Shown here one piece after another: positions 42,216 through 51,592 of a stretch of 64,000 nt of DNA. Both the position numbers and the translations under genes were made by a program. Numbering within the stretch: position 1 is the first letter of the stretch; every line of letters begins with the position of its first letter. The notes below the pieces were generated by a model. That model did not search any database. It had not been told where the DNA came from and saw only the letters and a list, made by a program, of their open reading frames with translations. This stretch comes from Streptomyces mashuensis (GTDB lineage: Bacteria; Actinomycetota; Actinomycetes; Streptomycetales; Streptomycetaceae), in contig NZ_BNBD01000014.1 in the NCBI RefSeq assembly GCF_014654785.1, forward strand, positions 100,501 through 164,500, read 5' to 3'.

Positions 42216-43837
42216 TCAGCAACTGCCGTGGTCGGCATGACCGACGACATCGGCCGGCCGTGTGTCGGTTCGTGCGGGCCGGGCCGGCGGCAGGTGGCGA
42301 GGGGTGTGCGGTGCAGTGGTCTTGTGGGCGGTGGCGAGGAGGCGTGGCAGGAGGAGGTCTCTGATGCCGCGTACGGATCCGTCGCTGTGGAGGATTTCGA
42401 GGGCGGGTAGTTCGCAGTGGAGTTCTTTTCGCAGGGTTCCCACCAGTTCCATGGCCATGAGGGAGTCCATGCCGTAGCCCTTGAGGCTCCTGGTGGGGTC
42501 GAGCCGGTCGGGTGACATGTGCAGGATGCCGGCGACCAGTGAGGTGAGGACTTCGTCCAGGATGGCTCGTGAGTCCTCGGTGGAGGCGGTGGACAGACGG
42601 GCCTAGAGGTCGGTGAGGCGGTAGTCGGTTCCACTGATGGTGGATGGGGCGATGAGGGAGAACCGGGGTGTGGCGAGCGAGGGACAGAAGGCTGAGAGGT
42701 GGGCCAGGTCGTAGCGGCCGATGGCGACGACGTCGGTGTGGCGGGCGTGATGCCGGTCCTGGGCTGCGCACGCCTCATCGGGAGTGATCATGCCGAGTTG
42801 TCCGAGCGTTTCGGTCAGACCCTCGCGGGCGACGTACCCGGCCTCACTGATGGTTCCCCAGGCGATGGTCAGCGCGTCGTTGCCATGACGGCGGCGGTGG
42901 CGGGCGAGCGCTTCCAGGAAGAGGTTGGCCGCCGCGTAGCTGGTCTGGTGGCCGCTGCCCACCCAGGCGTTCATGGAAGAGTACGAGGTCAGGCGGATGT
43001 TGCGCTGACGGGTCAGCCGGTCCAGGAGCACAGCGCCCGCGATCTTGGGGGCCAGCACTGCGCGCATGCGTTCATCGCTCAGGCGGGTCAGTTCGTCGTC
43101 TTCCAGGTGGAGGACCGAATGGATGACTTCGCGCAGCGGGTGTTCGGCAGTGTCGATCTTGCGGATGAGCTGCTCCACGGCGACAGCATCGGTCACGTCG
43201 ACAGCGTCGACGGTGACCGAGGCACCGAGAGTGGTGAGCCGGGCGACGAGGTCTGCGGCTCCGGGAGTCTCCATGCCCCGGCGGCCGGCCAGTGCCAGAT
43301 GGCGTGTCCCGCGCTTGGCCAGGTGGAGGGCGACGCGGGCTCCAAGGCCGCTCAGACCGCCGATCACCAGGTACTGCTCGTCGGGAGCGATGCTCGGCAG
43401 CACGGGGTTCATGCGTACGGGGACCGGTCCGTCGAGGGAGATCACTACTTTGCCGATGTGCCGGGAGTGCTGCAGCAGGCGGAAGGCCTCGTCCACGCGC
43501 TGGACCGGGTAGACCTGGTGCAACAGCGGCCGGTACTGCCCTTGACGCACTCGATGTGCGACCGTCCGCAGAGCTGAAACGGATCCCGCGAAATCGTCCC
43601 TGAGCAGGGAGACCAGGTCGACGGCGTGGAAGGACGCGTTCGCAGCCAGAGGCCGAAGGATCACGCGCCGGTTGGCGTACAGGTCGACCTTGCCCAGTTC
43701 CACGAAGCGTCCGCCGGGAGCGAGGACTTCCATGCTGCGCGCGGCGGCCTCGCCGCTGAGGGAGTTGAGCACGACGTCCACGCCCCTGCCTGCGGTCAGT
43801 TCCCGGACCTGGTCGGCGAAGCGCAGGCTGGCCGACG
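42216..43837 (-). pseudogene. Type I PKS tail: partial ER, KR, in-frame TAG, ACP
   Basis: Leftward frame: the C-terminal half of an enoylreductase (LTAGRGVDVVLNSLSGEA, GGRFVELGKVDL, QHSRHIGKVVIS), a full ketoreductase (NADPH motif VIGGLSGLG; active-site TSYSSMNAW and TSYAAANLFLEA), then TAG at 42603-42605 just after YRLTDL, and in the same frame a carrier domain with GYGMDSLMAMEL. KS, AT, DH and the ER front are absent. At about 43830 the frame meets an ECF sigma gene out of frame. Probably the relic of a large PKS; the KR itself looks intact. Confidence 0.85.
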
Positions 43838-44121
43838 TAGGTCTCCCGCCGGGCGCGCGCCGAGCCGAGCAGGTTCAGGCAGATACGGCCGGCCACCTTC
43901 GTCAGCCAGGCGCCCGGGGACGCGATGGCCTCCTGCTGCGGCCGCGACATCGCGTACCAGCGGGCGTAGGTCTCCTGGACGACGTCCTCCGCGTCGGCCA
44001 GGGAGCCGAGCAACCGGTAGGCCAGGTTGAGCAGCTGCCGCCGCTCGCTCACGATCGCGCACAGGCCCGGGTCGCGCTGCTCGTCCGCCTGCCGCGGTGC
44101 CTGTTCGGACGGGATGGTCAT
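43830..44121 (-). pseudogene. ECF sigma factor, N-terminal half only
   Basis: From ATG 44121 the frame encodes an ECF sigma-2 region (LLNLAYRLLGSLADAEDVVQ, ETYARWYAMSRPQ, AWLTKVAGRICLNLLGSARARR) typical of the ECF41/SigJ group, whose intact members continue with sigma-4 and a SnoaL domain. After RRETYVG the sequence switches to the PKS enoylreductase in a different frame. The promoter side is intact, so a truncated sigma-2 peptide might still be made. Confidence 0.8.
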
Positions 44122-44177
44122 GGCTCTCCGGCTCCCTTGCTCACGTTCCTTCTCCCTTACGACGGATCAGGCCGCCG

Positions 44178-44208
44178 GAATGTGAGGTCGGCGGCTCACC
44201 TCACATTC
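44178..44208. promoter_or_regulatory. 31-bp inverted repeat between divergent genes
   Basis: GAATGTGAGGT (44178-44188) and ACCTCACATTC (44198-44208) are perfect 11-bp arms around a 9-base spacer. The site lies between the truncated ECF sigma gene and the SnoaL-LUD gene, 57-70 bases from each start. It lacks a T tract and is placed as an operator. CTCACATTC in the right arm recalls ECF41-type -35 elements (TGTCACA), a weak resemblance. Confidence 0.6.
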
Positions 44209-44279
44209 GGCGGTGCTGCGTTGTCGGAACGGTGAAGAGGAAACACGCCACCCACAGGACAGGACACAGGACGCCGAGA

Positions 44280-45425
44280 ATGAACGACTTCCAGGAGACC
44301 GCCGACCGTGTCGCGATCGAGGCGCTGCGCAGCGAGTTCACCGACGCGGTGATGATGCGCGACCGTGCCCGGCTCGCCGCGTTGTTCACCCCCGACGGCG
44401 TTCTGCGCATGCCCGACGTCCCGGCCGAGTTCGTCGGCCGGGAGGAGATCCGGACGGGAGGGGAACGCCTGCAGAGGCAGTGGGACTTCTTCGTGCAGAA
44501 CAGCCACCCGGGCACGATACGGATCGACGGCGACACCGCCACGGGGCGCACCTACGTGCAGGAGATCGCGCGTCTGCTCGACGGCCGCTCGGGCCAGAAC
44601 TTCGCGATCTACCACGACACGTACCGGCGTACCACGGAGGGATGGAGGTTTGCCGAGCGCGTCTACGAGGTCAGGTATGTCGACACCACGCCCTTGGCGG
44701 GTTCGGCGCCCGGCCGCAACGCTCCGGGGCACGGCTCCGGCGAGGCCGGGGACGCCGAACCGGCACCGGCGACCGGCGAGGCGGCGGACGCACCGGCCGC
44801 ACCTGCCACCACGGCGGACGACTTCAACGCACCGGCGTCCGCCGAACGGCTGGACCGGACCATCGCGGCGCTGCGGGCGAACGGTTTCACCGCCGAACTG
44901 CTCGACACCGCCGCGGCGGCCCGCGCCCGCATCAAGGACCTGATACCGGGGGGAGCGAGCGTGTTCACCGGCGCCAGCGAGACGCTTCGGCTCTCCGGCA
45001 TCGCGGAGGACATCGAGGCGGACGACCGCTACCAGGCCGTCCGGCCGCGCGTGCTGAAGATGGACCGCGCCACCGAGTCCGACGCGATCCGCCGGCTGAC
45101 CGCCGTCCCCGACGTCTTCGTCGCCAGCGTCACGGCCGTCACGGAGACCGGCTCGCTCGTCATCGCGTCCGGCAGCGGCAGCCAGCTGCCCGCCTCCGCC
45201 GGCGGCGCCGCACAGGCCGTCTGGGTCGTGGGGGCGCAGAAGGTGGTGCCCGACCTGAGCACCGCACTGCGGCGGGTCGAGGAGCACGCCCTTCCGCTGG
45301 AAACCGCACGTGCGCAGGAGGTCTACGGGCAGTCGAGTGCGGTCACCCGGCTCCTCGTCCTCCAGGCCGAGCCGAAGCCGGGGCGCGGCACCGTCCTGCT
45401 GCTGCGCGAGGCGATCGGGTTCTGA
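44280..45425 (+). CDS. SnoaL-like / LUD domain fusion protein (381 aa)
   Basis: Residues 1-130 form a SnoaL/NTF2-like cup (ALRSEFTDAVMMRDRARLAA, WDFFVQNSHPGTIRIDGD, GWRFAERVYEVRYVD). A Pro/Ala/Gly-rich linker (about 137-180) leads to a LUD domain (about 185-381: VFTGASETLRLSGIAEDIE, TAVTETGSLVIASGSGSQ, WVVGAQKVVPDLSTAL) as in LutC/YkgG lactate-utilisation proteins. I know of no common fusion of these two. ATG 44280 was chosen because the domain starts there; the upstream open frame covers the intergenic inverted repeat. Confidence 0.85.
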   Translation: MNDFQETADRVAIEALRSEFTDAVMMRDRARLAALFTPDGVLRMPDVPAEFVGREEIRTGGERLQRQWDFFVQNSHPGTIRIDGDTATGRTYVQEIARLLDGRSGQNFAIYHDTYRRTTEGWRFAERVYEVRYVDTTPLAGSAPGRNAPGHGSGEAGDAEPAPATGEAADAPAAPATTADDFNAPASAERLDRTIAALRANGFTAELLDTAAAARARIKDLIPGGASVFTGASETLRLSGIAEDIEADDRYQAVRPRVLKMDRATESDAIRRLTAVPDVFVASVTAVTETGSLVIASGSGSQLPASAGGAAQAVWVVGAQKVVPDLSTALRRVEEHALPLETARAQEVYGQSSAVTRLLVLQAEPKPGRGTVLLLREAIGF

Positions 45426-45470
45426 ACCCGTCCTCTCCCCCACCGTGCACGGGCCAGGGCGCGGGCACCG

Positions 45471-46352
45471 TCAGGGGACCCGCGCCGGCTCCCGCACCAG
45501 CTCGAGGGCTGCCTCGCTGAAGGCGCGGACGCGGGCCGTGGCACCGTTGGCGAGCCACACCAGGCCCCACTCCACTGGCTCAGCGTCCTCGAAGGGGACG
45601 TAGACGACGTCGGGGCGGGCAAAGTAGCGCCGCGCATGGGCGCCGACGGCGAAGACGCCTTCCCCGGCGCCGACGAGCGTCAGCACCTCGTTGAACGTCG
45701 TGGCCGACGGGCGAGGGGTGCTGGGTGCGCGGTCCTCGTGCGGGGATTCCGGCAAGGTTCCGGGCATCCGCAGCACGGTCACGCGGGCCAGGTCTTCGAG
45801 GGTGACGGTCGCGCGGCGGGCGAACGGATGCCCTGCCGGTACGGCCAGCATGCGTGCCTCCCGCACCAGGACCGGTCCCATGACGATGCCCTCCTCGTGC
45901 AGCGGATGGCAGGTGAGTGCGATGTCCGCCTCGCCGCGGCGCAGCCATGGCAGGACTTCCGGCTGACGTGCTTCCTTGATCTGGACCTCGCAGTCGGGAT
46001 GCCGGGCGCGGAACGCCTGCGCCGCCCCGACCAGTAGCTGACCCGCCGCCGGGCCGTTGAAGGCGACCCGTAGCACCCCGCTCAGGCCACGCCCGGCGTC
46101 GACCGCCCGCTCGAACGCCTCGCAGACCCGGGACCAGGCGGGGCGTATCTCGTCATACAGCTGCCGTCCCACCGGGGACAGCTCCACCCGGCGGCTCGTG
46201 CGGTCGAACAGCGGGACGCCGACGCGGCGCTCCAGTTTGGCAATGGTCTGGCTGACCCGGGCCGTGGAGAGGTGCAGCCGCTCGGCGGTGCGGCCGAAGT
46301 GCAGCTCCTCGGCGAGCGTCAGGAACGCCTCCAGCTCGTGTCGCTCCAGCAT
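45471..46352 (-). CDS. LysR-family regulator (293 aa)
   Basis: Full-length LysR protein with an N-terminal winged helix (ELEAFLTLAEELHFGRTAER, LHLSTARVSQTIAKLERRVG) and an effector domain from about residue 90 (GVLRVAFNGPAAGQLLVGAA, ADIALTCHPLHEEGI). GGAAGGGGG precedes the ATG. It diverges from the SnoaL/NmrA pair at 46479, so these are its likely targets; the 126-bp intergenic region would carry the T-N11-A site, which I could not place with certainty. Confidence 0.92.
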   Translation of the reverse strand: MLERHELEAFLTLAEELHFGRTAERLHLSTARVSQTIAKLERRVGVPLFDRTSRRVELSPVGRQLYDEIRPAWSRVCEAFERAVDAGRGLSGVLRVAFNGPAAGQLLVGAAQAFRARHPDCEVQIKEARQPEVLPWLRRGEADIALTCHPLHEEGIVMGPVLVREARMLAVPAGHPFARRATVTLEDLARVTVLRMPGTLPESPHEDRAPSTPRPSATTFNEVLTLVGAGEGVFAVGAHARRYFARPDVVYVPFEDAEPVEWGLVWLANGATARVRAFSEAALELVREPARVP

Positions 46353-46478
46353 CCCCGCCCCCCTTCCGTCGTTGATCGAGGCTTCACGATCGTTGCGCAG
46401 GTGCGCGTTGATGCCCGGTCCGGGCCGCAGCAGGATCAGAGGTGTTGAAAGACCTTCCGGCCTGCACAGGAGAACATC

Positions 46479-46985
46479 ATGTACGTCACCCGCGACCGCG
46501 CCCTGACCGCCCCCGCCCACGACACCGCCGCGGTCGTCGCCGAGCTGAGGGACCGTGCGGAGATCACCGACGCCCTCCACCGCTTCGCCCTCGGCCAGGA
46601 CCTCAAGGACAGGGAGCTGTTCGCCTCGGCTTTCGCCGCCGACGCCGAGCTGGACTTCCGCCCGGCGGCCGCCAAGTGGGGGGCCGAGCCGCCGCTGATG
46701 TCCGGGCGCGACACCATCGTCACCACCATCCTGGCCATGTTCGACGGCCGGGTGGACACCACCCACCAGGTCACCAACGCGCGGATCGTCGTCGACGGCG
46801 ACACCGCCCGGCTCACCGCCCTCGTGGAGGCCCAGCACCTGCTCATCGCCGACCCGGCGACCCATGCACTGCTGAAGAACCCCTACGACGTGGACCTGGT
46901 CCGCGACGGCGACCGCTGGGTCATCCGCCGACTGCGCATCGACAACACCTGGTACACCGGCGAACCCGCCGCGATCTTCGGCTGA
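46479..46985 (+). CDS. SnoaL-like (NTF2-fold) protein (168 aa)
   Basis: Single NTF2-like domain: ITDALHRFALGQDLKDRELF (about 29-48), FAADAELDF, THQVTNARIVVDGDTARLTA (about 95-114) and a C-terminal WVIRRLRIDNTWYTG. Such proteins isomerise or cyclise small molecules or act as binding cups. It is 46 bases ahead of an NmrA-like reductase and divergent from a LysR gene, forming a small inducible cassette. Confidence 0.88.
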   Translation: MYVTRDRALTAPAHDTAAVVAELRDRAEITDALHRFALGQDLKDRELFASAFAADAELDFRPAAAKWGAEPPLMSGRDTIVTTILAMFDGRVDTTHQVTNARIVVDGDTARLTALVEAQHLLIADPATHALLKNPYDVDLVRDGDRWVIRRLRIDNTWYTGEPAAIFG

Positions 46986-47031
46986 CCCCGGAAGGCGGAA
47001 TCTCCTCCACACTCCCAAAGGAACGTACGAC

Positions 47032-47769
47032 ATGAAGATCGCAGTGATCGGCGGAACCGGACGTATCGGCTCCAGGATCGTGGAAGCCCTCACGACGGCC
47101 GGCCACGATGCCACACCGCACGCACGGTCCACCGGCGTGGACCTCCTCACAGGCGAGGGCCTCGCCCCGGCGCCGGCAGGCGCCGATGCCGTCGTCGACG
47201 CAACGCAGTCACCCACCGCCGACGACGCCTCCGCCGACTTCTTCCGGACCGCGACGGGCAACCTCCTCACCGCCGCCGAGCACGCCGGCGTCCGGCACGC
47301 CGTCCTGCTGTCCATCGTCGGCGTGGACCGGGTACCCGGCCTCGGCTACTACCGGGCCAAGGTCGTTCAGGAGGAGCTGTTCGCCACCGGGCCGGTCCCG
47401 TACTCCCTCGTCCGCGCCACCCAGTTCTTCGAGTACATCGAAGACATCATGTCCTGGACGACGGAGGGCGACACCATCCGGCTGCCCACCACCTTGCTGC
47501 AGCCCGTGGCCGCCGCCGACGTCGCCCAGGCCGTCGCCGGCATCGCCACCGGCACCCCCCTCCACGGTATCCGCGAGGTCGCCGGTCCCGACGTCCTCCC
47601 TCTGGACGAACTCGGCAGGATCACCCTCGCCGCCACCCGTGACAACAGCCGCACCGTACTCACCGACGACGCCGCGGGCCCCTTCGCCCTCGCCTCCGGA
47701 GACGCCCTCACCGCGACACAGGGCGCGCACGTCGCCCTGACGGACTACCGCAGCCGGCTCGCCGGCTGA
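47032..47769 (+). CDS. NmrA/NAD(P)-binding oxidoreductase (245 aa)
   Basis: Atypical SDR with MKIAVIGGTGRIGSRIVEAL at the N terminus, a short loop in place of the second dinucleotide strand, HAVLLSIVGVDRVPGLGYYRAKVVQEE (key LSIVGVDRVPGLGYYRAK, where Tyr and Lys are spaced YxxxK-like) and FFEYIEDIMSW. Proteins of this SDR_a5/NmrA kind are often regulated by LysR or TetR proteins and may reduce quinones or aldehydes. AAAGGA precedes the ATG. Followed by a terminator. Confidence 0.9.
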   Translation: MKIAVIGGTGRIGSRIVEALTTAGHDATPHARSTGVDLLTGEGLAPAPAGADAVVDATQSPTADDASADFFRTATGNLLTAAEHAGVRHAVLLSIVGVDRVPGLGYYRAKVVQEELFATGPVPYSLVRATQFFEYIEDIMSWTTEGDTIRLPTTLLQPVAAADVAQAVAGIATGTPLHGIREVAGPDVLPLDELGRITLAATRDNSRTVLTDDAAGPFALASGDALTATQGAHVALTDYRSRLAG

Positions 47770-47790
47770 CCACGAGTCTTACGTGGTTTT
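47769..47790 (+). terminator. Rho-independent-like terminator
   Basis: ACCACG and CGTGGT form a 6-bp stem with loop AGTCTTA, immediately followed by TTT. It begins at the last base of the NmrA stop codon and is the most conventional terminator in the window. Confidence 0.65.
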
Positions 47791-47860
47791 GCCGTCGCTC
47801 TGCCGCGGCCCTGAAAGACGCCCGGCAATGTCGTGCCACTTAAAGCGACGAGGAAGAGGA

Positions 47861-49471
47861 ATGGGCATGGCGCTCACAAGTACCCTGCGGCGGGCCGGAC
47901 TGGTGGCGGGGGCAGCGGCGCTGCTGGCCACCGCGCTACCCGTGGCGGAGGCCACCACGGCGACGGCGGCAGCGACGAGACCGGCAGCGACGCCCCTGGC
48001 AGCCCCGGCGACCGGGCCCGGCGGTCGCCCGGACTGGTGCCCGTCCGTGGGCGCGGGCAACCGGGTGGACTGCGGGTCACTGGATCGCCCGGCGGTCGCG
48101 GGCCGGCCGGAACTCGGCACCATCGAGGTGAGCTACGCGGTCGTCCGGCACCGCGGCGCAGGCCCGGCCAAGGGCACGGTCGCCGTCAACCCCGGCGGTC
48201 CCGGCGAGGCGCCGATCCGCATGGCCCCCGCGTTCGCCGGCGCCCTGCACGGCCTGCTCGCCGATCACGACCTGCTGCTGGTCGACCCGCGGGGCACCGG
48301 CTACTCGGAGCGGATGCCCTGCGGGCTGACGGACAGCGAGTACCGGTTCGGCACCCGGCAGCAGCAGCGCGAGGCCGTCGCTCGCTGCGGCCGCGAGCTC
48401 GGGCCCCGCGCCCAGGCGTACACCACCGCGGCCACTGCGGACGACATCGACGCCGTCCGTGCCGCGCTCGGAGTCCCGCAGCTGACGCTGTACGGGCTCT
48501 CGTACGGCACGTACCTCATGCCGGTCTACGCGAGCCGCCACCCCGAGCGGGTCAAGTCCATGGTGCTGTCGGGCGCCTATCCCCTCGCGTTCGACCCCCT
48601 GGCCCGCTCCGGCGCCCGGGCCGTGTCCCTGGCGCTCCACCGTATCTGCGACCGCAGCGCCGGTCAGGGCGGCCGGTCCGCCTGCGACGGCGCGAAGGCT
48701 GTGAAGGACCTCGCCACCACCGCGTCCCGACTGCGCGACCAGCCGCTGGACGTGGACGTCTACCGGGACAGCGGCCACGGCGCCCCGAAGCGGCTGCGCT
48801 TCACCGAGGGCAAGCTGGCCAACCTCGCCTTCGAGGCGGGCAGCCGCGCGGTCGGCTCGGACCCGGCGGGCCACACACTGCTCGGCGACCTGCCGTACGC
48901 CCTCGACGGGTTCGTCAAGGGCGACAACGGCCCGCTGATCCGTCTCGTCCAGGACGATTACAAGGGGGCGACCGGCGACGACCAGGCCCCGTACGTGGCC
49001 GTGGTGTGCAACGACTACCGCAAGACGTGGTCCGCGAAGGACCCCGTGGACGAGCGGTGGCGCACGTACCGAGCGGCGCTCGCCGGCACCCGGCCCGGCG
49101 CGTTCGCCGCGTTCAGCCCCGGCGGCTACCTGGAGGGTCCAACCGACGGCGGCGACGTGTGCATCGGGTGGCCGCGCGAGAACACCGCCCCGCGCCCGCA
49201 GCCGCTCCACCCGCGCATGCCCGACGTCCCCGTGCTGGTGATCTCCGGCGACCTCGACGCCAACACCCCCGACGCCGCCGGCCGTCAGGCCGCGAAGCAG
49301 TTCCGCGACAGCCGCTTCTTCTCCATCCCCAACGTCGGCCACGTGCCGGAACTCTCCTCCACCGGCTGCGTCACCGACGTCACCACGCGGTTCGTCCGCA
49401 CCGGCCGCACCGGCGACACGGCCTGCCTGGGTGCCCTCCCGCCGATCGCCGTGACCCCCGTCCAGCCCTGA
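47861..49471 (+). CDS. Secreted alpha/beta-hydrolase peptidase, S33/TAP family (536 aa)
   Basis: An N-terminal signal peptide (LRRAGLVAGAAALLATALPV, residues about 9-28, then AEA) precedes an alpha/beta hydrolase like Streptomyces tripeptidyl aminopeptidase: VAVNPGGPGEAP, LLVDPRGTGYSE, nucleophile YGLSYGTYL with Ser214, and a C-terminal TAP-like domain with VISGDLDANTPD and PNVGHVPEL containing the catalytic Asp and His. Probably exported to trim peptides. AGGAAGAGGA lies before ATG 47861; ATG 47867 is equally possible. Confidence 0.9.
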   Translation: MGMALTSTLRRAGLVAGAAALLATALPVAEATTATAAATRPAATPLAAPATGPGGRPDWCPSVGAGNRVDCGSLDRPAVAGRPELGTIEVSYAVVRHRGAGPAKGTVAVNPGGPGEAPIRMAPAFAGALHGLLADHDLLLVDPRGTGYSERMPCGLTDSEYRFGTRQQQREAVARCGRELGPRAQAYTTAATADDIDAVRAALGVPQLTLYGLSYGTYLMPVYASRHPERVKSMVLSGAYPLAFDPLARSGARAVSLALHRICDRSAGQGGRSACDGAKAVKDLATTASRLRDQPLDVDVYRDSGHGAPKRLRFTEGKLANLAFEAGSRAVGSDPAGHTLLGDLPYALDGFVKGDNGPLIRLVQDDYKGATGDDQAPYVAVVCNDYRKTWSAKDPVDERWRTYRAALAGTRPGAFAAFSPGGYLEGPTDGGDVCIGWPRENTAPRPQPLHPRMPDVPVLVISGDLDANTPDAAGRQAAKQFRDSRFFSIPNVGHVPELSSTGCVTDVTTRFVRTGRTGDTACLGALPPIAVTPVQP

Positions 49472-49517
49472 CGGGCCGGGTGCCGTGACCCCATCCGCCA
49501 CGCGCCAGGATGATCAC

Positions 49518-50225
49518 ATGACTGACGCAACTGACACCATCGCGCACCGCCGTACGGTGCTTGTCGTCGAGGACGACCCGGGTGTGCGCCGCACGCTGGA
49601 CCAACTGCTGCGCTTCGAGGGCTACCGCGTCGTACCGGCCTGCGACGGGCTCCAGGCCCTCTCCCTGCTGGAGCAGGAGTCGCCGGACCTGGCGTTGGTG
49701 GACGTGGTCATGCCCGGCCTGGACGGACTGGCCCTGTGCCGGACGCTGCGACGGCGTGGCGACCGGCTGCCCGTCCTGGTCCTGACCGCCCGCGACCAGG
49801 TGGGCGACCGAGTGGCCGGCCTGGACGCCGGCGCCGACGACTACCTGGCCAAACCCTTCGCCACCGAGGAACTCCTCGCCCGCATACGAGCCCTGCTGCG
49901 CCGCACCGGAACGCCCGCGACCGGCGGGGTCCTGACCGTCGCCGACCTGACCCTGGACCCGGCCGCCCGGCGGGCGCACCGCGGCCCGCTGCCGCTGGAC
50001 CTGACCAAGACCGAGTTCGACGTCCTGGAACTGCTCATGCTCCACCAAGGGGCCGTACTGACCCGCACGCAGATCTACGAGCACATCTGGGGCTACGACT
50101 TCGACACCACCTCGCGCTCCCTCGACGTGTACATCGGCTACCTGCGGCGCAAGACGGAACAGGGCGGCGCGGCACGGCTCGTGCACACCGTGCGCAATGT
50201 CGGCTACACCATCCGGGCCGCCTGA
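49518..50225 (+). CDS. OmpR-type response regulator (235 aa)
   Basis: Receiver domain with VLVVEDDPGVRRTLDQLL, phosphoacceptor Asp62 in LALVDVVMPGLDG, and Lys in DDYLAKPFA; then a winged helix (PLDLTKTEFDVLELLMLHQ, TRSLDVYIGYLRRK-like). CAGGA stands eight bases before the ATG. Its stop overlaps the kinase start (TGATG), making a standard two-component pair. Target genes cannot be named. Confidence 0.95.
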   Translation: MTDATDTIAHRRTVLVVEDDPGVRRTLDQLLRFEGYRVVPACDGLQALSLLEQESPDLALVDVVMPGLDGLALCRTLRRRGDRLPVLVLTARDQVGDRVAGLDAGADDYLAKPFATEELLARIRALLRRTGTPATGGVLTVADLTLDPAARRAHRGPLPLDLTKTEFDVLELLMLHQGAVLTRTQIYEHIWGYDFDTTSRSLDVYIGYLRRKTEQGGAARLVHTVRNVGYTIRAA

Positions 50226-51592
50226 TGCTCCGCACCAAGGTCACCTTCGTGGTCGTCGCAGCCGCCACGTTCGCCATCACGCTCACGACGTTCCTGTCGT
50301 ACCGGCACGTCGGCGGCCTGGTCGGCGAAGAGCTGGAACGCGGGCTGCTGGACCGCGGCGACACGGTGGTGGCCCTGCTCGACACGGGCCGCACCCCGCC
50401 GCCCAGGCCCGAGTTCACCGAACAGGTGCTCCGTCCCGACGGGACGGCACTGCCGCCGGCCGGGGGCCGCGCGCCGCTGCCGGTGTCACCGGGCGCACGG
50501 GAGGTCGCCCGGACCGGAGCGGGCAGCGACCTGCGCGACGCCGTCGTCGACGGGGCGGAGTACGGCATCCTCACCAGGCCGTTGCGGGGCGGCGGCGCGG
50601 TGATGATCGGCCAGAGCTACCGGGGCGCGGAGGCCCTGGAGAACGCGTTCATGTGGCGCGTCACGTGGACCGCCGTGGCCGCCGTCGGCGGCGCGGCGCT
50701 GCTGAGCTGGCTGGCCCTGGGCCGGATCCTGCGGCCGGTGAACCGCCTGGTCCGCGCCACCCGGCAGATCACGACCACCCAGGACCTGTCCGCTGCCCTG
50801 CCACCGGCCGGGGGCGGCGAGATCGGGGAGCTGACCCGGGGCTTCGACGCCATGCTGAGCGCGCTGCGCCGCTCGCGCGCCCAGCAGCAGCAGCTCGTCC
50901 AGGACGCCGGGCACGAGCTGCGCACCCCGCTGACCTCGGTGCGGGGCAGCGCGGAGCTGCTGCAACGCGCCCGCGGGCGGCTCGCGCCCGAGGACGAGGA
51001 ACAAATCCTGGACACCCTGGTCACCGAGACCGTCGCCCTGGACGACCTGGTGCGGGAGCTGGTCGAGCTGGCCACCGACCGGTACACCGGGGAGGAGCCG
51101 CAGGCCGTCGACCTGGCGGCCGTGGCCCAGGACGCGGCCCACCGCTGCCGGCAACGGACCGGCCGTACGGTAATGGTGACGGCCGCGGTGATGGACGGCG
51201 GCCGCGCCGGAGCCGACGGTGCCGGCCCGGTGCACGCACGGCCGCGGGCCGTGCAACGCTGCGTCGACAACCTGATCGGCAATGCCGTGAAGTTCAGCCC
51301 GGCGGACACACCGGTGACCGTCGAGGTCGACGGGTGCCGGCTGTCGGTACGCGACCACGGGCCCGGTATCCCGCCCGGCGAGGAACGGACCGTCTTCGAC
51401 CGCTTCCACCGCGGCCCCGGCACCCAGGGAACCCCGGGGTCCGGCCTCGGCCTCGCGATCGTGCACGACCTCGTCACCACCGACGGCGGGACGGTCTTCG
51501 CCCGCACCGCGGAAGACGGCGGCGCCGTCGTGGGCTTCACCTTGCCGCCCCACGCACCCTTGCGCGGCGGGCGGCGCAGGGAGCGCTCGTAG
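50225..51592 (+). CDS. Sensor histidine kinase (455 aa)
   Basis: Membrane kinase: TM1 at about 5-25, an extracytoplasmic sensor of about 120 residues, TM2 at about 145-165 (WTAVAAVGGAALLSWLALG), HAMP linker, dimerisation helix with phosphoacceptor His230 in DAGHELRTPLTS, and ATPase motifs DNLIGNAVKFSP (N box), VRDHGPGIP (G1) and GTPGSGLGLAIVHDL (G2). The conserved order and the direct overlap with the regulator leave little doubt. Partner of the OmpR-type regulator at 49518. Confidence 0.95.
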   Translation: MLRTKVTFVVVAAATFAITLTTFLSYRHVGGLVGEELERGLLDRGDTVVALLDTGRTPPPRPEFTEQVLRPDGTALPPAGGRAPLPVSPGAREVARTGAGSDLRDAVVDGAEYGILTRPLRGGGAVMIGQSYRGAEALENAFMWRVTWTAVAAVGGAALLSWLALGRILRPVNRLVRATRQITTTQDLSAALPPAGGGEIGELTRGFDAMLSALRRSRAQQQQLVQDAGHELRTPLTSVRGSAELLQRARGRLAPEDEEQILDTLVTETVALDDLVRELVELATDRYTGEEPQAVDLAAVAQDAAHRCRQRTGRTVMVTAAVMDGGRAGADGAGPVHARPRAVQRCVDNLIGNAVKFSPADTPVTVEVDGCRLSVRDHGPGIPPGEERTVFDRFHRGPGTQGTPGSGLGLAIVHDLVTTDGGTVFARTAEDGGAVVGFTLPPHAPLRGGRRRERS

